64,000 nucleotides of DNA from Paraburkholderia caffeinilytica. Lineage in GTDB: Bacteria > Pseudomonadota > Gammaproteobacteria > Burkholderiales > Burkholderiaceae. Numbering within the stretch: the stretch's first letter is position 1; each line of letters opens with the position of its first letter. The notes under the pieces are model-generated. The model was not told the DNA's origin, made no database searches, and saw only the letters and a list, made by a program, of their open reading frames with translations. A program made the position numbers and the translations under genes. Positions 54,237-63,696 of this stretch are shown here, piece by piece. Location of the stretch: positions 4,216,001 through 4,280,000 of the forward strand of contig NZ_CP031467.1 in NCBI RefSeq assembly GCF_003368325.1, given 5' to 3'.

Positions 54237-54294
54237 ACTTTATCGGTCGCCGAAATACGCCCGCAAAATGCGGATTTTTAATCTTCAGTATCAA
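54237..54294 (-). promoter_or_regulatory. Shared regulatory motif, copy 3 (before MHS gene)
   Basis: Read on the plus strand, ACTTTATCGGTCGCC, then GAAATAC and a downstream ATTTTTAATCTTCAGTATCAA. This lines up with the motif copies at 56499 and 61521 (CTTTATCGG, A-run, TTTCTAATTCTTA), though this copy is the most diverged. It lies ~45-100 bp upstream of the MHS gene. Likely operator of the LysR regulator 56565-57542. Confidence 0.5.
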
Positions 54295-54315
54295 GGCAGC
54301 TAATGCTCGCACTAC

Positions 54316-55218
54316 TTATGCGTTGCCGCTGTCGTCAAAGGCGCGGAGGAGTGCGGCACGCGCGATCAGCCGTTGCGCGTTATTGCGCTCCGGGTAGTCG
54401 ATCCATGTCGAACCGGCAGGGGACGGATGCGCCTGCTGCGCCGCGTGTGTATCGACGAGCGCACGCGCCGCCTTCACGTCTTCCACGGATGGCGTTAGCG
54501 CGCGGTGAATCGCCGGCACGTGTTCCGGAAACACGACGCTTTTTGATACGAATCCGAGTTGTGTGGAGATGTCCAGGTCCTGCCCAAGCACCTGCGCCGA
54601 CCGATATGTACAAGGAAGATCAATCGGCACGCGGCCGGCGGCGACGCACTCAATCAGAAAGCGGCTTCGTGCGTAAAGCAGTTCGTTACCGCCCGGCGTG
54701 CGGCGTGCGCCGAGGTTCGCCGCCAGGTCCTCGACCGCCAGCATGCAGCACTTTATCCGCGCACCCACATGAAGTAGCGCTCCCAGATTGACCAGACCCT
54801 TTGCGGATTCGACAACTGGAACCACCTCCGTCGAACCCTCCGGAATGCCCAGCTTGCGCTCGATGACGGCCAGCGCATCGTCGAGTGAAGCCAGCTGAGC
54901 CGCGCTCTCCGCGTGCGGCAGAAAAATCGCCCGTGGGGTGCCGGGCATGATGCCTTCGAGATCAGCATGGCCGTCGTGCTCCAGTTTGTTGATCCGTACC
55001 GAACCGAACGTGCCGGCCCGAGCCGCCTCGCGCAATAGCGTGACAATGCGTTCGCGTGCCTGCGGCCGGTCTTGCGGCGAAGTCATCTCTTCGAGGTCGG
55101 CGACGATTGCATCTGCACCGCTTTGCAGCGCGACTGCGTGGGTCCCGGAATGGTTGCCGGGTACGAAGAGCCATGTGCGTCGGATACCTGGCGGGCGCGG
55201 CGTTTGATCAACGTTCAT
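54316..55218 (-). CDS. CitE-like CoA ester lyase (HpcH/HpaI aldolase superfamily)
   Basis: A 300-residue TIM-barrel protein with WLFVPGNHSG, VADLEEMTSPQDRPQAR, VRINKLEHDG (acyl-CoA/Mg2+ site Arg), FLPHAESAAQL and VVPVVESAKGLVNL. CitE-like proteins cleave or make malyl-, citramalyl- or related CoA thioesters. Its start overlaps the stop of the M20 gene by 4 bp. No CoA transferase is adjacent, so the thioester may come from elsewhere. Confidence 0.85.
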   Translation of the reverse strand: MNVDQTPRPPGIRRTWLFVPGNHSGTHAVALQSGADAIVADLEEMTSPQDRPQARERIVTLLREAARAGTFGSVRINKLEHDGHADLEGIMPGTPRAIFLPHAESAAQLASLDDALAVIERKLGIPEGSTEVVPVVESAKGLVNLGALLHVGARIKCCMLAVEDLAANLGARRTPGGNELLYARSRFLIECVAAGRVPIDLPCTYRSAQVLGQDLDISTQLGFVSKSVVFPEHVPAIHRALTPSVEDVKAARALVDTHAAQQAHPSPAGSTWIDYPERNNAQRLIARAALLRAFDDSGNA

Positions 55219-56447
55219 ACGGCCTGCCCGGCGCGTGCAAGCATCGCGTGAAGCAGCACGTCCGTACCACGCGTGACGTCTTCCGGCAAAGCGTCTTCGG
55301 CTTCGTTATGACTCAGACCGTCGACACAGGGGATAAAAATCATCGCGGTCGGGCAGTGCTTCGCGAGATGGATCGCGTCATGACCGGCTCCGCTGACGAT
55401 GCGTTGATGCGGATAGTCCAGCGCCCCCACCGCGTTGCTGACAGCGGCAATGCAGTGCGGGTCGAACGGCGTAGCCGGACTGACCCAATGCTGCCCCACC
55501 TCGACGGTGAGGCGGCGGCGCCGCGCGATGGCCTCGAAGCGCTCGCGCAGCGCGGCTTCCATCTTTTCGATCATCGCGTCGTCGGGGTGGCGCAGATCAA
55601 CCGTGAACGACAGGTCCGCCGCGATCGTATTGCGCGATGCATTGCGTATGTGCAGCTCGCCGATGGTGGCGAGGCCCTGTGGGAAGAAATCCGCCGCGAT
55701 GCTTTCCAGTTCCGCGGCCATTTCCGCGCTTGCGAATAGCGCATCGCGGCGGTACTGCATCGGCGTCGTGCCCGCGTGCGCGGCCTGCCCGCGGACGCGC
55801 ACATCGAGCCAGCGAATCGCCTGGCCGCCCGTGACGACGCCAATCGGCACGCCACTTTCCTCGAGCACCGGCCCTTGTTCTATATGCGCCTCGAAATAGG
55901 CGTCGAAGACGATGCCGGGCACAGAGCGTGTGCCGGCATAGCCTGTTGCCTGCAATGCCTGCTCGACCGAGGTTCCTGCTGCGTCGCGCGTGTTCAATGC
56001 CTGGGCGAGCGGCATGACGCCCGTGAAGGCCGCTGAACCGAGCATCGCCGGCGTGAAGCGGGCGCCTTCCTCGTTGGTCCACACGACGATTTCGATAGGC
56101 TTGTCGGTTTGAATGTTCGCATCGTTGAGCGTGCGGACAACTTCGAGCGCGGCCAGCACGCCATAGACTCCGTCGAAGCGGCCGCCTTCGGGCTGGGTGT
56201 CGAGGTGGCTGCCGCTCGCGACGGGCGCGGCGTCGTTCCGCTTGCCTGCGCGCCGGGCGAAGAGATTGCCGACCTGGTCGACGGATAACGTGAGCCCCGC
56301 GTCGACACACCATTGCGAGAAAAGCGCCCGGCCTGCCGCGTCCTGCTCGGTCAGTGCGAGGCGCCGCACACCACCGCCGGCCGTGGTGCCGACGGCGGCC
56401 ATGTTCATCAGGCTCGTCCAGAGCCGCTCACCATTGATCTTTAGCAT
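55215..56447 (-). CDS. Zn-dependent M20 hydrolase (N-carbamoyl-amino acid hydrolase / allantoate amidohydrolase type)
   Basis: About 410 residues; ATG 56447 has GGAG nearby (GTG 56450 also possible). Metal ligands in SGSHLDTQPEGGRFDG (His, Asp), TNEEGARF (Glu), AHIEQGP (His) and SGAGHDAIH (His). The lid domain carries RGQAAHAGTTPM, conserved in this group. It hydrolyses an N-carbamoyl or ureido amino acid. First gene of the unit with CitE-like lyase and MHS carrier, divergent from the LysR gene. Confidence 0.88.
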   Translation of the reverse strand: MLKINGERLWTSLMNMAAVGTTAGGGVRRLALTEQDAAGRALFSQWCVDAGLTLSVDQVGNLFARRAGKRNDAAPVASGSHLDTQPEGGRFDGVYGVLAALEVVRTLNDANIQTDKPIEIVVWTNEEGARFTPAMLGSAAFTGVMPLAQALNTRDAAGTSVEQALQATGYAGTRSVPGIVFDAYFEAHIEQGPVLEESGVPIGVVTGGQAIRWLDVRVRGQAAHAGTTPMQYRRDALFASAEMAAELESIAADFFPQGLATIGELHIRNASRNTIAADLSFTVDLRHPDDAMIEKMEAALRERFEAIARRRRLTVEVGQHWVSPATPFDPHCIAAVSNAVGALDYPHQRIVSGAGHDAIHLAKHCPTAMIFIPCVDGLSHNEAEDALPEDVTRGTDVLLHAMLARAGQAV

Positions 56448-56498
56448 CACACACTCCTGAAGCCGCGGCGTACTGTCCGCGTCGGGTTCGTCGTGATG

Positions 56499-56556
56499 CC
56501 TTTATCGGTAATCAAAAATGATAAGTCTAATTTCTAATTCTTATTCTAAGTATAAT
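56499..56556. promoter_or_regulatory. Shared regulatory motif, copy 1 (between M20 gene and LysR)
   Basis: CCTTTATCGGTAATCAAAAA is followed by ATAAG-N14-CTTAT, an inverted pair spanning TCTAATTTCTAATTC. The same elements recur at 61521-61577 and more loosely at 54237-54294. Position between divergent genes and the dyad fit a LysR-type operator controlling M20 and the regulator itself. Confidence 0.55.
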
Positions 56557-56564
56557 TTTGGCGG

Positions 56565-57542
56565 ATGATGAAACCAGTGAGGCTCATCGTGAGCAAAGAT
56601 CGCCCGGACACCTACCTGAACGACCGTCTTGACTGGAATCTGCTGCGCACTTTTCTTGCCATCGCGAAAGAGGGCAGCGTGAGTCGCGCGGCGACCAAAC
56701 TCCATCTGACGCAGCCCGCGGTCAGCCAGGCGCTACGCCGTCTGGAGGAGCAGTTGGGACTGCGCCTCGTGGACCGCCACGGTCCGCGTATCGAGGTCAC
56801 GCAGGCCGGCATCGAAGTGAAGCAGATTGCTGAAGACGTGTACGGCACGATTTCCCGGCTGTCGCTTGCTGAGGTGGATCGCGATCACGATATCTCCGGC
56901 ATGGTGCGCGTGAGCACCGTCAGCGGCATCGATTTTCCGGCCTACGACACGTTTCTCGCGGAGTTCCATCGCACCTATCCGCGCATTGAACTCGAAAGCC
57001 AGGAGATGCGCAGTGCCGATGTGGTGAATAGTCTCCAGCAGAAGTCCGCCACACTCGGACTGACGCCGCGGCGCGCGTTACCTAAACGGGTCGACAGCCG
57101 CGTGTTTCTGCGTCAACGGTATGCGCTGTTCTGCGGACGTCATCATCCGCTCTTTGGGCGTGACGACCTGCGGGTCGCCGACCTTGCGGGCGAAAAGTTC
57201 GTCTCCTTCACCGGCGACAAAGTGGGCGATCACCTGTCGCCGCTCACGTTCTTTCGTGACGAGATGGGCTTCACGGGGCGCGTGGTGGGCTCGTCGTCGA
57301 GCATGACCGAGGTGAGGCGTTTTATCTTCGCGGGCTTCGGCATCGGCTGCCTGCCGGAACACGTCGTACGCGACGACATCGCACAGGGGCGCCTTCAGCG
57401 GCTGCCGCCGGATGACGGTGTAGCCGACCTCGATATCTACATGCTGTGGTCGCTGGACCGCAAGTTGAGCGCTGCCGAAACCGCGTTTATCGATGCCCTA
57501 AATGTGTTCATCGACGGTCAGGAGGAAGGGGTTGGCGGCTAG
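56565..57542 (+). CDS. LysR-family transcriptional regulator
   Basis: A 325-residue LTTR. The winged helix begins DWNLLRTFLAIAKEGSVSRA and continues ATKLHLTQPAVSQALRRLEE; the effector domain starts near ISGMVRVSTVSGIDFP, and AGFGIGCLPEHVVRD is the closing block. It is divergent from the M20 gene, and the intervening operator-like motif also precedes the two MHS transporters. It is thus the likely regulator of both catabolic units. The inducer is unknown. Confidence 0.92.
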   Translation: MMKPVRLIVSKDRPDTYLNDRLDWNLLRTFLAIAKEGSVSRAATKLHLTQPAVSQALRRLEEQLGLRLVDRHGPRIEVTQAGIEVKQIAEDVYGTISRLSLAEVDRDHDISGMVRVSTVSGIDFPAYDTFLAEFHRTYPRIELESQEMRSADVVNSLQQKSATLGLTPRRALPKRVDSRVFLRQRYALFCGRHHPLFGRDDLRVADLAGEKFVSFTGDKVGDHLSPLTFFRDEMGFTGRVVGSSSSMTEVRRFIFAGFGIGCLPEHVVRDDIAQGRLQRLPPDDGVADLDIYMLWSLDRKLSAAETAFIDALNVFIDGQEEGVGG

Positions 57543-57576
57543 CGCCGCACGCAACAGCCGCGTTCAATAACAGCAC

Positions 57577-58503
57577 TCAATAACCGCGCGTGACATCGAC
57601 CACGTTCTGCAGCGGTTCGCCGCGGTTCAGCCTGCGCACGTTGTGCGCCACTTGCGTGCCGATCGTCTCCGAGCTTGCCACCGACGCCATGTGCGGCGTC
57701 ACGATCAGATTCGGTGCGCGCCATAAATGATCTTCGGGTGGTAACGGTTCGGTCGGAAACACGTCAACGATCGCTCCGCCGATGTGTCCAGTTGTCAGCG
57801 CCGCGATCAGGTCCGCGGGCACCAGATGCTCACCACGACCGACGTGAATCACCTTCACGCCAGGCCGTAAGTGTTCGAACGTGTTTGCGTTGAGAATCCA
57901 GCGGGTTTCGTGCGTGAGCGGCAAGAGACACACGAGGATGTCCGTGCCCTGAAGGAATGGCTTGAATTCCTGGGTACCGGCGAAGGTCGTCACGCCAGGC
58001 AGTTCACGGGGCTTGCGCGCCCAGCCGCGCACCGCGAAGCCGAAGCGCTGCAGGTCCGTCGCGACACGGCTGCCGATTTCTCCCAGTCCCATAATGCCGA
58101 CGGCGCATTCGGACGCATCACGCTGATCGTGGCGAAACCAGCGATCAAGACGCTGATTAGCGAGCACGCGGTCGAGTTGACGATGAAAGTGCAGCACCCC
58201 CCATGTGACGAATTCGCTCATTCCGCGCGCGTGCTGAGGATCGACTACCCGGCACAGCGGCACGGCGGGCAGGGCGGGGTCGGACAGGATGTTGTCGACG
58301 CCCGCTGCGATGCTATGCACGAGCCGCAGTTTCGGCAGTTCGGCCAACGCGCCGGCCGGCGGATTCCAGCACACGGCGATGTCAGCATCGGCGGCCGACC
58401 GCTCGCCGTGCATCACGACATCGAATTCAGGGGCGGCGTGCAGAATCGGCTGCACCAGATGTGACATGTCGTAGTCACGGCTCATCAGAACTAGTTTGGT
58501 CAT
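57577..58503 (-). CDS. GhrA-like 2-hydroxyacid dehydrogenase
   Basis: A 308-residue D-isomer-specific 2-hydroxyacid dehydrogenase of the glyoxylate/hydroxypyruvate reductase A type. NAD-binding GIMGLGEIGSRVA, catalytic Arg in VGRGEHL, Glu in FPTEPLP and His in VTPHMAS are visible. Last gene of the MHS-RraA-class II aldolase unit. It would reduce the 2-keto acid product (glyoxylate, hydroxypyruvate or similar). It converges with the LysR gene, with a 34-bp gap. Confidence 0.9.
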   Translation of the reverse strand: MTKLVLMSRDYDMSHLVQPILHAAPEFDVVMHGERSAADADIAVCWNPPAGALAELPKLRLVHSIAAGVDNILSDPALPAVPLCRVVDPQHARGMSEFVTWGVLHFHRQLDRVLANQRLDRWFRHDQRDASECAVGIMGLGEIGSRVATDLQRFGFAVRGWARKPRELPGVTTFAGTQEFKPFLQGTDILVCLLPLTHETRWILNANTFEHLRPGVKVIHVGRGEHLVPADLIAALTTGHIGGAIVDVFPTEPLPPEDHLWRAPNLIVTPHMASVASSETIGTQVAHNVRRLNRGEPLQNVVDVTRGY

Positions 58504-58525
58504 TGCATCGAATCAGAAAGCGGGT

Positions 58526-59329
58526 CTAGCTGCGGTAGTCGGATTGCGGGTCGTCGATCAACCGTAACGCCGCGCGCCACGCCAACTCCGAAATTCCCGC
58601 GGAATCGTCGCGAGCGAACTGGCTCGCGGTCAACTCGCACACTTCTCGCGGCGGGATGCGCAGTGCGCTGCCGCCCGCCAGCGCCTGGATTTGCGCCTGA
58701 CAGGCCCGCTCGAGGAAATAGATCTCGTGGAACGCTTCGGCTGCCGTGGTGCCTGCCGCAAGCAGCCCGTGATTGCGCAGGATCATCGCCTTGCAGGAAC
58801 CGAGATCGCGCACCAGGCGCTCGCGCTCGCCCAGTTCGAGCGCGATGCCCTCGTAATCGTGATAGGCGAGCTTGCCGTAGAACTTCAACGCATGCTGACT
58901 GATCGGCAGCAGCCCCTGCTCCTGCGCCGATACCGCTGTTCCTGCGGCAGTGTGCGTATGGATCACGAAGTGCAGGTCGTCGCGCGCCGCGTGGATGGCC
59001 GAATGAATCGTGAACCCGGCGGCGTTCACACGAAACAACGCCGGATCGGTGCGCGCCCGCTCGTCGATGACGTTGCCGAGATGATCGATCTTCACGAGGT
59101 CCGACGCGCGCATCTCGTGAAACAGCACGCCATAGCGGTTGATGAGAAATGCCGGCGGCTCGCCCGGCGAGCCGGGCAGGCGCGCCGTGATGTGCGTGTC
59201 GATCATGTCGGTCATGCGGAAGTGAGCGGCCAGCCGGTAGAGTGCCGCCAGTTCCTCTCGTACCTGCTGTTCGGCAGCCGGCGGCGCCGGTTTGTCGCTC
59301 ATGCGATCGGGTGTGGGCGTGGATTGCAT
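58526..59329 (-). CDS. Class II aldolase/adducin family protein
   Basis: About 267 residues from ATG 59329 (GGGAG upstream). Zn-binding His residues lie in HTHTAAGTAV and RNHGLLAAGTTA, and the fold landmark DMIDTHITARLPGS opens the domain. Relatives act on phospho-sugars or on carboxylated keto acids. Here, between an RraA-like lyase and a GhrA-like reductase, a retro-aldol or decarboxylating step on a small hydroxy-keto acid is plausible; exact substrate unknown. Confidence 0.87.
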   Translation of the reverse strand: MQSTPTPDRMSDKPAPPAAEQQVREELAALYRLAAHFRMTDMIDTHITARLPGSPGEPPAFLINRYGVLFHEMRASDLVKIDHLGNVIDERARTDPALFRVNAAGFTIHSAIHAARDDLHFVIHTHTAAGTAVSAQEQGLLPISQHALKFYGKLAYHDYEGIALELGERERLVRDLGSCKAMILRNHGLLAAGTTAAEAFHEIYFLERACQAQIQALAGGSALRIPPREVCELTASQFARDDSAGISELAWRAALRLIDDPQSDYRS

Positions 59330-59409
59330 TTCAGAAGACTCCCAGGTTCTCACTTGCTGTAGTTCGCGTAGTGTTCGTTAGCGTGTCAGTGTCCGTCAAT
59401 TTCATTGTT

Positions 59410-60093
59410 CTAATGCTGATCATTAGCGACACAAATATTCGGCGACATGAAGCATTGAAGAACCGCGTGAATGGGTTCTTTGGCGTTGAGCCGAGCCAGT
59501 ATCGCGGGCTCCGCGTGGTCGGACGCCAGCGCCAGACCGATCACGGCGGCAAGAGCCGGCGCTTCGGCGAACAGCACGCCGTTGTCGTCGGCCAGCACAA
59601 TGTCGCCGGGGCGCACCACGACGCCGCCGCACACCACCGGCTCGTTTAACAGACTCGACATCGTGTCGCGTTTTTTGGTCGTCAGCAATGACGTTCCGCG
59701 CGCGAACACAGGCAGCCCCGTGCTGCGTAGTTCGATGAGATCGGTCACCACGCCGTCGACGATGACACCCCTAGCGCCGGCGTTGAGCGCGGCGCATGCC
59801 GTGACCGCTCCGACCGGCGCATGCGAGTGGTTACCGCTCATGTCGATCACCAGCACGTCGCCGGGTTTGAGTTGCGACAGGGCGCGATTCACGGGAATGG
59901 CATCGGGTGACAGCAGCTTGAGCGTCACCGCGCGCCCGATCACCTTCACGTTGGGGACCATCGCGCGGAGGTGATGGTCCGCGAAGCCATTTTCCAGAAA
60001 ATGCCCGAGTGTCGGAAAGCTGACGGATTCGAGACTCTGCAGTAAGGATGAGTCTGGCGTGGCTTGCATCAGAGCGGTCTTGTCCGTTTTCAT
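59410..60093 (-). CDS. RraA-like protein (4-hydroxy-4-methyl-2-oxoglutarate aldolase type)
   Basis: A 227-residue RraA/HMG-aldolase-like protein with LKPGDVLVIDMSGN, GARGVIVDGVVTDLIELRST (Arg-Asp metal/substrate pair) and ADDNGVLF. Metal-dependent members cleave 4-hydroxy-4-methyl-2-oxoglutarate or decarboxylate oxaloacetate to pyruvate. The C-terminus carries an extra ~35 residues (EPIHAVLQCFMSPNICVAND). It starts 9 bp after the MHS gene ends. Confidence 0.85.
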   Translation of the reverse strand: MKTDKTALMQATPDSSLLQSLESVSFPTLGHFLENGFADHHLRAMVPNVKVIGRAVTLKLLSPDAIPVNRALSQLKPGDVLVIDMSGNHSHAPVGAVTACAALNAGARGVIVDGVVTDLIELRSTGLPVFARGTSLLTTKKRDTMSSLLNEPVVCGGVVVRPGDIVLADDNGVLFAEAPALAAVIGLALASDHAEPAILARLNAKEPIHAVLQCFMSPNICVANDQH

Positions 60094-60102
60094 ACCAGAC
60101 CT

Positions 60103-61455
60103 TCACGAAAGGCTCGCCGTGGCGGCATTGGCGCGCGCCGCGGACGAGATATCGCGTCGAAGCGTCTCCGCGAGCAGCAGGAGCGCGAGTACCGAAACAG
60201 CAGCCGAGCCCATCATGTACCACGCCACCGACGAACCGCGACCCGTAGCAGACAACAACGCGGTGGTGACAATTGGCGTAGCGGCACTGCCGAGCAGCCC
60301 CGACAGCATATAGCTTACCGACAGACCGGAGTAGCGAACCTCGGTGCCGAACAGCTCCGCAAGGAAGGTGGCGATCGGTCCGTAGTTCGCGGCAAAGGCG
60401 GTCATCATCAGCAGATAGCCGAGCAGCGCATACGGAAACTCGCGCGTATCCAGCAGCCAGAAAAGTGGAAAAGCGAGCAGGGCCTCGGCGACAATGCCGC
60501 CGATGATCACCGGCTTGCGGCCCACGACGTCGGATAGCTTGCCGAAGGCCGGCAACAACACGATGCAGAGCGCGCAGGCAATCAGTGCGATGGAAAGCAT
60601 CGCGTTGCGTGAGAAGCCCAGCGTTTGCGTCCCATAGGTTAGCCCGAAAGCGACGATCAGGTTGAAGGAGGTGCCCGTCGACATCGTCGCGATGCCGCCG
60701 AGCAGCACCTGCTTCCAATATCTGGTGAGGACCTCGGCGATCGGCAGCTTGACCTGCGCGTCGGCTTCCTTGATCTTGCGGAACGACGGCGTTTCGGATG
60801 TGTTCAGACGGATATAAAGGCCGACCCCCACGAGCAATGCGCTCGCAAGGAACGGAATGCGCCAGCCCCAGGAGAGCAGTGCCTCGTTTGAAAGCACGGC
60901 ATTACTGACCAGAAACGCCAGATTGGCGATCAGCGTACCGGCGGGCACACCGATCTGCACCCACGAGCCATACAGTCCACGCTTGTTGGCAGGGGCGTGT
61001 TCCACCGCCATCAGCACGGCGCCGCCCCATTCGCCGCCGAGCGCAAGTCCCTGAGTGACGCGCAAGGTTAGCAGCAGAATGGGCGCCCAGATTCCGATCG
61101 ACGCGTAGTTTGGCAGCAGGCCGATCGAAAACGTCGCCACGCCCATAATGACGAGCGAGACCAGCAGCATCGACTTGCGTCCGAGGCGGTCGCCGAAATG
61201 GCCGAACAGGGCGGCGCCGACAATGCGCGCGAGATAGGCGGAGGCGAACGTGCCGAACGCCAGCAAGGTGCCGACTAGTGGCACGAAGCCGGGAAAGAAC
61301 ACTTTGTTGAAGACGAGTGCCGAGGCGGTGGCGAAAACGAACAGGTCATACCATTCGACCGTCGTGCCGATCACACTCGCCACTGCGATCTTTTTCATGT
61401 TGCGTTCGGTGCCGTTTGGCGGCGGTAGCGTGTCCGCGGGGCGATAGGACGTCAT
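60103..61455 (-). CDS. MFS transporter, MHS family, second copy
   Basis: A 450-residue MHS carrier, ATG 61455 after AAGGAG. VIGTTVEWYDLFVFATASAL, FGHFGDRLGRKSMLLVSL, GEWGGAVLMAVEHAP and GWRIPFLAS mark the family. First gene of the RraA/class II aldolase/GhrA unit, preceded at 61521-61577 by the shared motif. It is a paralogue of the transporter at 52883-54193, so one regulon uses two related importers. Confidence 0.9.
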   Translation of the reverse strand: MTSYRPADTLPPPNGTERNMKKIAVASVIGTTVEWYDLFVFATASALVFNKVFFPGFVPLVGTLLAFGTFASAYLARIVGAALFGHFGDRLGRKSMLLVSLVIMGVATFSIGLLPNYASIGIWAPILLLTLRVTQGLALGGEWGGAVLMAVEHAPANKRGLYGSWVQIGVPAGTLIANLAFLVSNAVLSNEALLSWGWRIPFLASALLVGVGLYIRLNTSETPSFRKIKEADAQVKLPIAEVLTRYWKQVLLGGIATMSTGTSFNLIVAFGLTYGTQTLGFSRNAMLSIALIACALCIVLLPAFGKLSDVVGRKPVIIGGIVAEALLAFPLFWLLDTREFPYALLGYLLMMTAFAANYGPIATFLAELFGTEVRYSGLSVSYMLSGLLGSAATPIVTTALLSATGRGSSVAWYMMGSAAVSVLALLLLAETLRRDISSAARANAATASLS

Positions 61456-61520
61456 GGGTTTCTCCTTGAGGCATGGCGGTTTCAGTGGATGAACGCAGCC
61501 ATTGCGCGCATGGCCTGGTG

Positions 61521-61577
61521 CCTTTATCGGGAGCCAAAAACAATAAGTAAAAGTCTGATTTCTAATTCTTAGTATTA
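61521..61577 (-). promoter_or_regulatory. Shared regulatory motif, copy 2 (before MHS-RraA operon)
   Basis: CCTTTATCGGGAGCCAAAAA, then ATAAGTAAAAG and GATTTCTAATTCTTAGTATT, lie 66-122 bp upstream of the MHS start. The 3' block TTTCTAATTCTTA is identical to that of the copy at 56499. The order and spacing differ by ~4 bp. Likely operator of the LysR regulator 56565-57542. Confidence 0.55.
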
Positions 61578-61654
61578 GCAGCGTGAATAGTTGGCCGCTG
61601 TTCCTCGTCGAAAGCTTTCGTGCACACAACTGATTCCGTTTTTTAGCAATCTGA

Positions 61655-62400
61655 AGGCGGCTACCGTGGTCATGGAGGCGTGTCCCGGCGCGCACGCAAG
61701 CTCGATGCAATGGGTCACCAGGTAAAGCTGATTTCGGCCCAATATGTGCGACCTTTTGTGAAGAGCAACATGAATGACTACATCGACGCCGAAGCGATCT
61801 GCGAAGCTGCATCCCGGTCCGCTATGCGCTTCGTCGAGCCGCGAAGGGAAGCGCAGCAGCTACTGGCAGCCTTGCATCGGGCGCGTGAAGGTCTGGTGAC
61901 CGAACGTACGACCACCATCAACCGGATTCGTGGCGTACTGCTTGAGTTCGGCATCGTCGTTCCTTTATCGAGAGCCACGCTACGTCGGTTGCCTGATGTG
62001 CTTGCGGTTCAGGAGCTGCCACTGCGGTTGATCGAGCTCATCCACCGCCTCCATGCTCATTATCTTCACCTCGACCAGCAGATTAACGATGTCGAGCGGG
62101 ATCTGACTTCACAACTAACGAAGACGAGAGCGCTGCCCGGTTACTGTCGATTCCCGGTATCAGAACCGTTACGGCAAGCCTTCTCGCACCGGAAGTCGGC
62201 AACGTTGCCCAGTTTGCTAGCGGCCGGAACTTCGCGGCCTCGATCGAACTGGTACCACGACAGCACAGCACGGGCGAGCGAAGTGTCCTGTGTGGAATCA
62301 GCAAGCACGGCGACAAGCACCTGCGCCGGTTCCTAGTGCAAGGCGCACGAGGAACCGGCAAGAATACCGAGGCCCAAACCCGACATTTCCATAAAGCTAC
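61655..62400 (+). mobile_element. IS110-family transposase remnant
   Basis: VVMEAC (frame at 61666), then KLDAMGHQVKLISAQYVRPF, KSNMNDYIDAEAICEAASRS and RTTTINRIRGVLLEFGIVVP are the N-terminal DEDD part of an IS110 transposase missing its first ~60 residues. After a frame change near 62125 the C-terminal GNVAQFASGRNFAASIELVP, HGDKHLRRFLVQGARG follows. Truncated and frameshifted, so inactive. It sits next to the MHS operon promoter. Confidence 0.8.
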
Positions 62401-63696
62401 TACAACCAAAAGGTTGATAGTTTCTTTATGCAAAATCCGCGAACGGCAGGATAGTGACCAGTTCTTAGCACCGTCGCGGTGAACGTGGCAAGTGGATCTG
62501 CCGGCCGAGGCGGCGATAGCACACGTTATTGCGTCAACCCGGTGTCGCAAAGGCGAGGGCAGGCAGGACGGATCGACTGGTGGTTGCCCGACTCCATGTA
62601 GCATCGTTCTTTGCATTTCTTTGAGGCCACCGGCCGACGCAGCAACAGGGCCGCTTTGGGCAAAGCAGCCACTTCCTGAGAAGCCAACAATGATCGCAAT
62701 GTCCGACACTCGCTGGCCGCGACGACGCCTCTAACGCGAGCTGTTCCTTATAAGGAGTTCTTGGCGCGACACCGCCGCCGACCTGTTGAGTACGGCGCAT
62801 TCAACCTGTCAACGCCACTGCAGACGGCGAGCAATTTCGGTGGCCACGAATTCAGTTCTGGATGTTCGCGTTAATCTGATCGATCACGTTACCGGAATAC
62901 GTAACAGGATGCCGGTCGACGCGAGAGTGCGTGTTGACAAGCGCAGGGTTACGGAGGCCGCTGTCATATTTATCCAGTAGAAGTGTGTCGCACATGGCGC
63001 CTAAAACCGGCGGTAGCCTATCCTGCCGTCACTTTTCAAATGTTGTATTTTGGCTGTGGAGTTTGGCATTTTCCGCGAGATTGATCCGCTGAGTCTGAGA
63101 GGTCACCCGCGCGATTCCGTTGGTGGTGTGCCGACAGTCTGTTAGCGTGTCCAGCCGATTCGGATCATTGCATCTACCGAGGGTGGCGGATTGGCAGTGG
63201 CAGTCTGATCGCTCTGAGCTCCTGGTTCGCGAGGTCGTCCGGGCGAACTTGCGCGGTGCAATACTGCGGGTCGCGCCGGTGTGTCGCGTCAGTCTGACGG
63301 GTTTCCGCCATATGTCGGCTAGCTCACGTTTGCCGGTTTGTGATGTGCGCGTAAGCAGTCCGCAGAGCTACCTGATCAATTCTGCAGGTATGGTCGATTG
63401 AGTCTTGCGGGCGCTGCGTTTGCGGGATTGCTCACCACGCGATTCACGTTCGGGGGTGAAGCGTATATGGCCGCGCGCCGCTGCGCACCAGTTTGATACC
63501 TCATTCACTAGCGTCTGCGATGTGCCCTCCTGAAGGCTGTTGACTCGAGCAGGGCATTAAAAATATTTCTCTGTTCCATCGATTTCCTGCGTATTCCGAC
63601 TGATTCCGATCGCGCAATTCTATCGCCGGAAGGGGTATTGACGAGCCGTTTCGCGATTCGCATGATGGTCCCGAAGGCGACGCATGGGAGCGAATC
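62401..63696. other. Intergenic, ~1.3 kb, no recognised gene
   Basis: No frame has recognisable motifs; a 93-codon frame at 63120-63401 is compositionally plausible but unassigned. If the following gene is a relaxosome protein this stretch could include an origin of transfer, but I see no nick-site consensus. Nothing else to report. Confidence 0.35.

Noticed and set aside
63120..63401. 93-codon frame near the right end
   Set aside because: No recognisable domain or ribosome site; left as unassigned.
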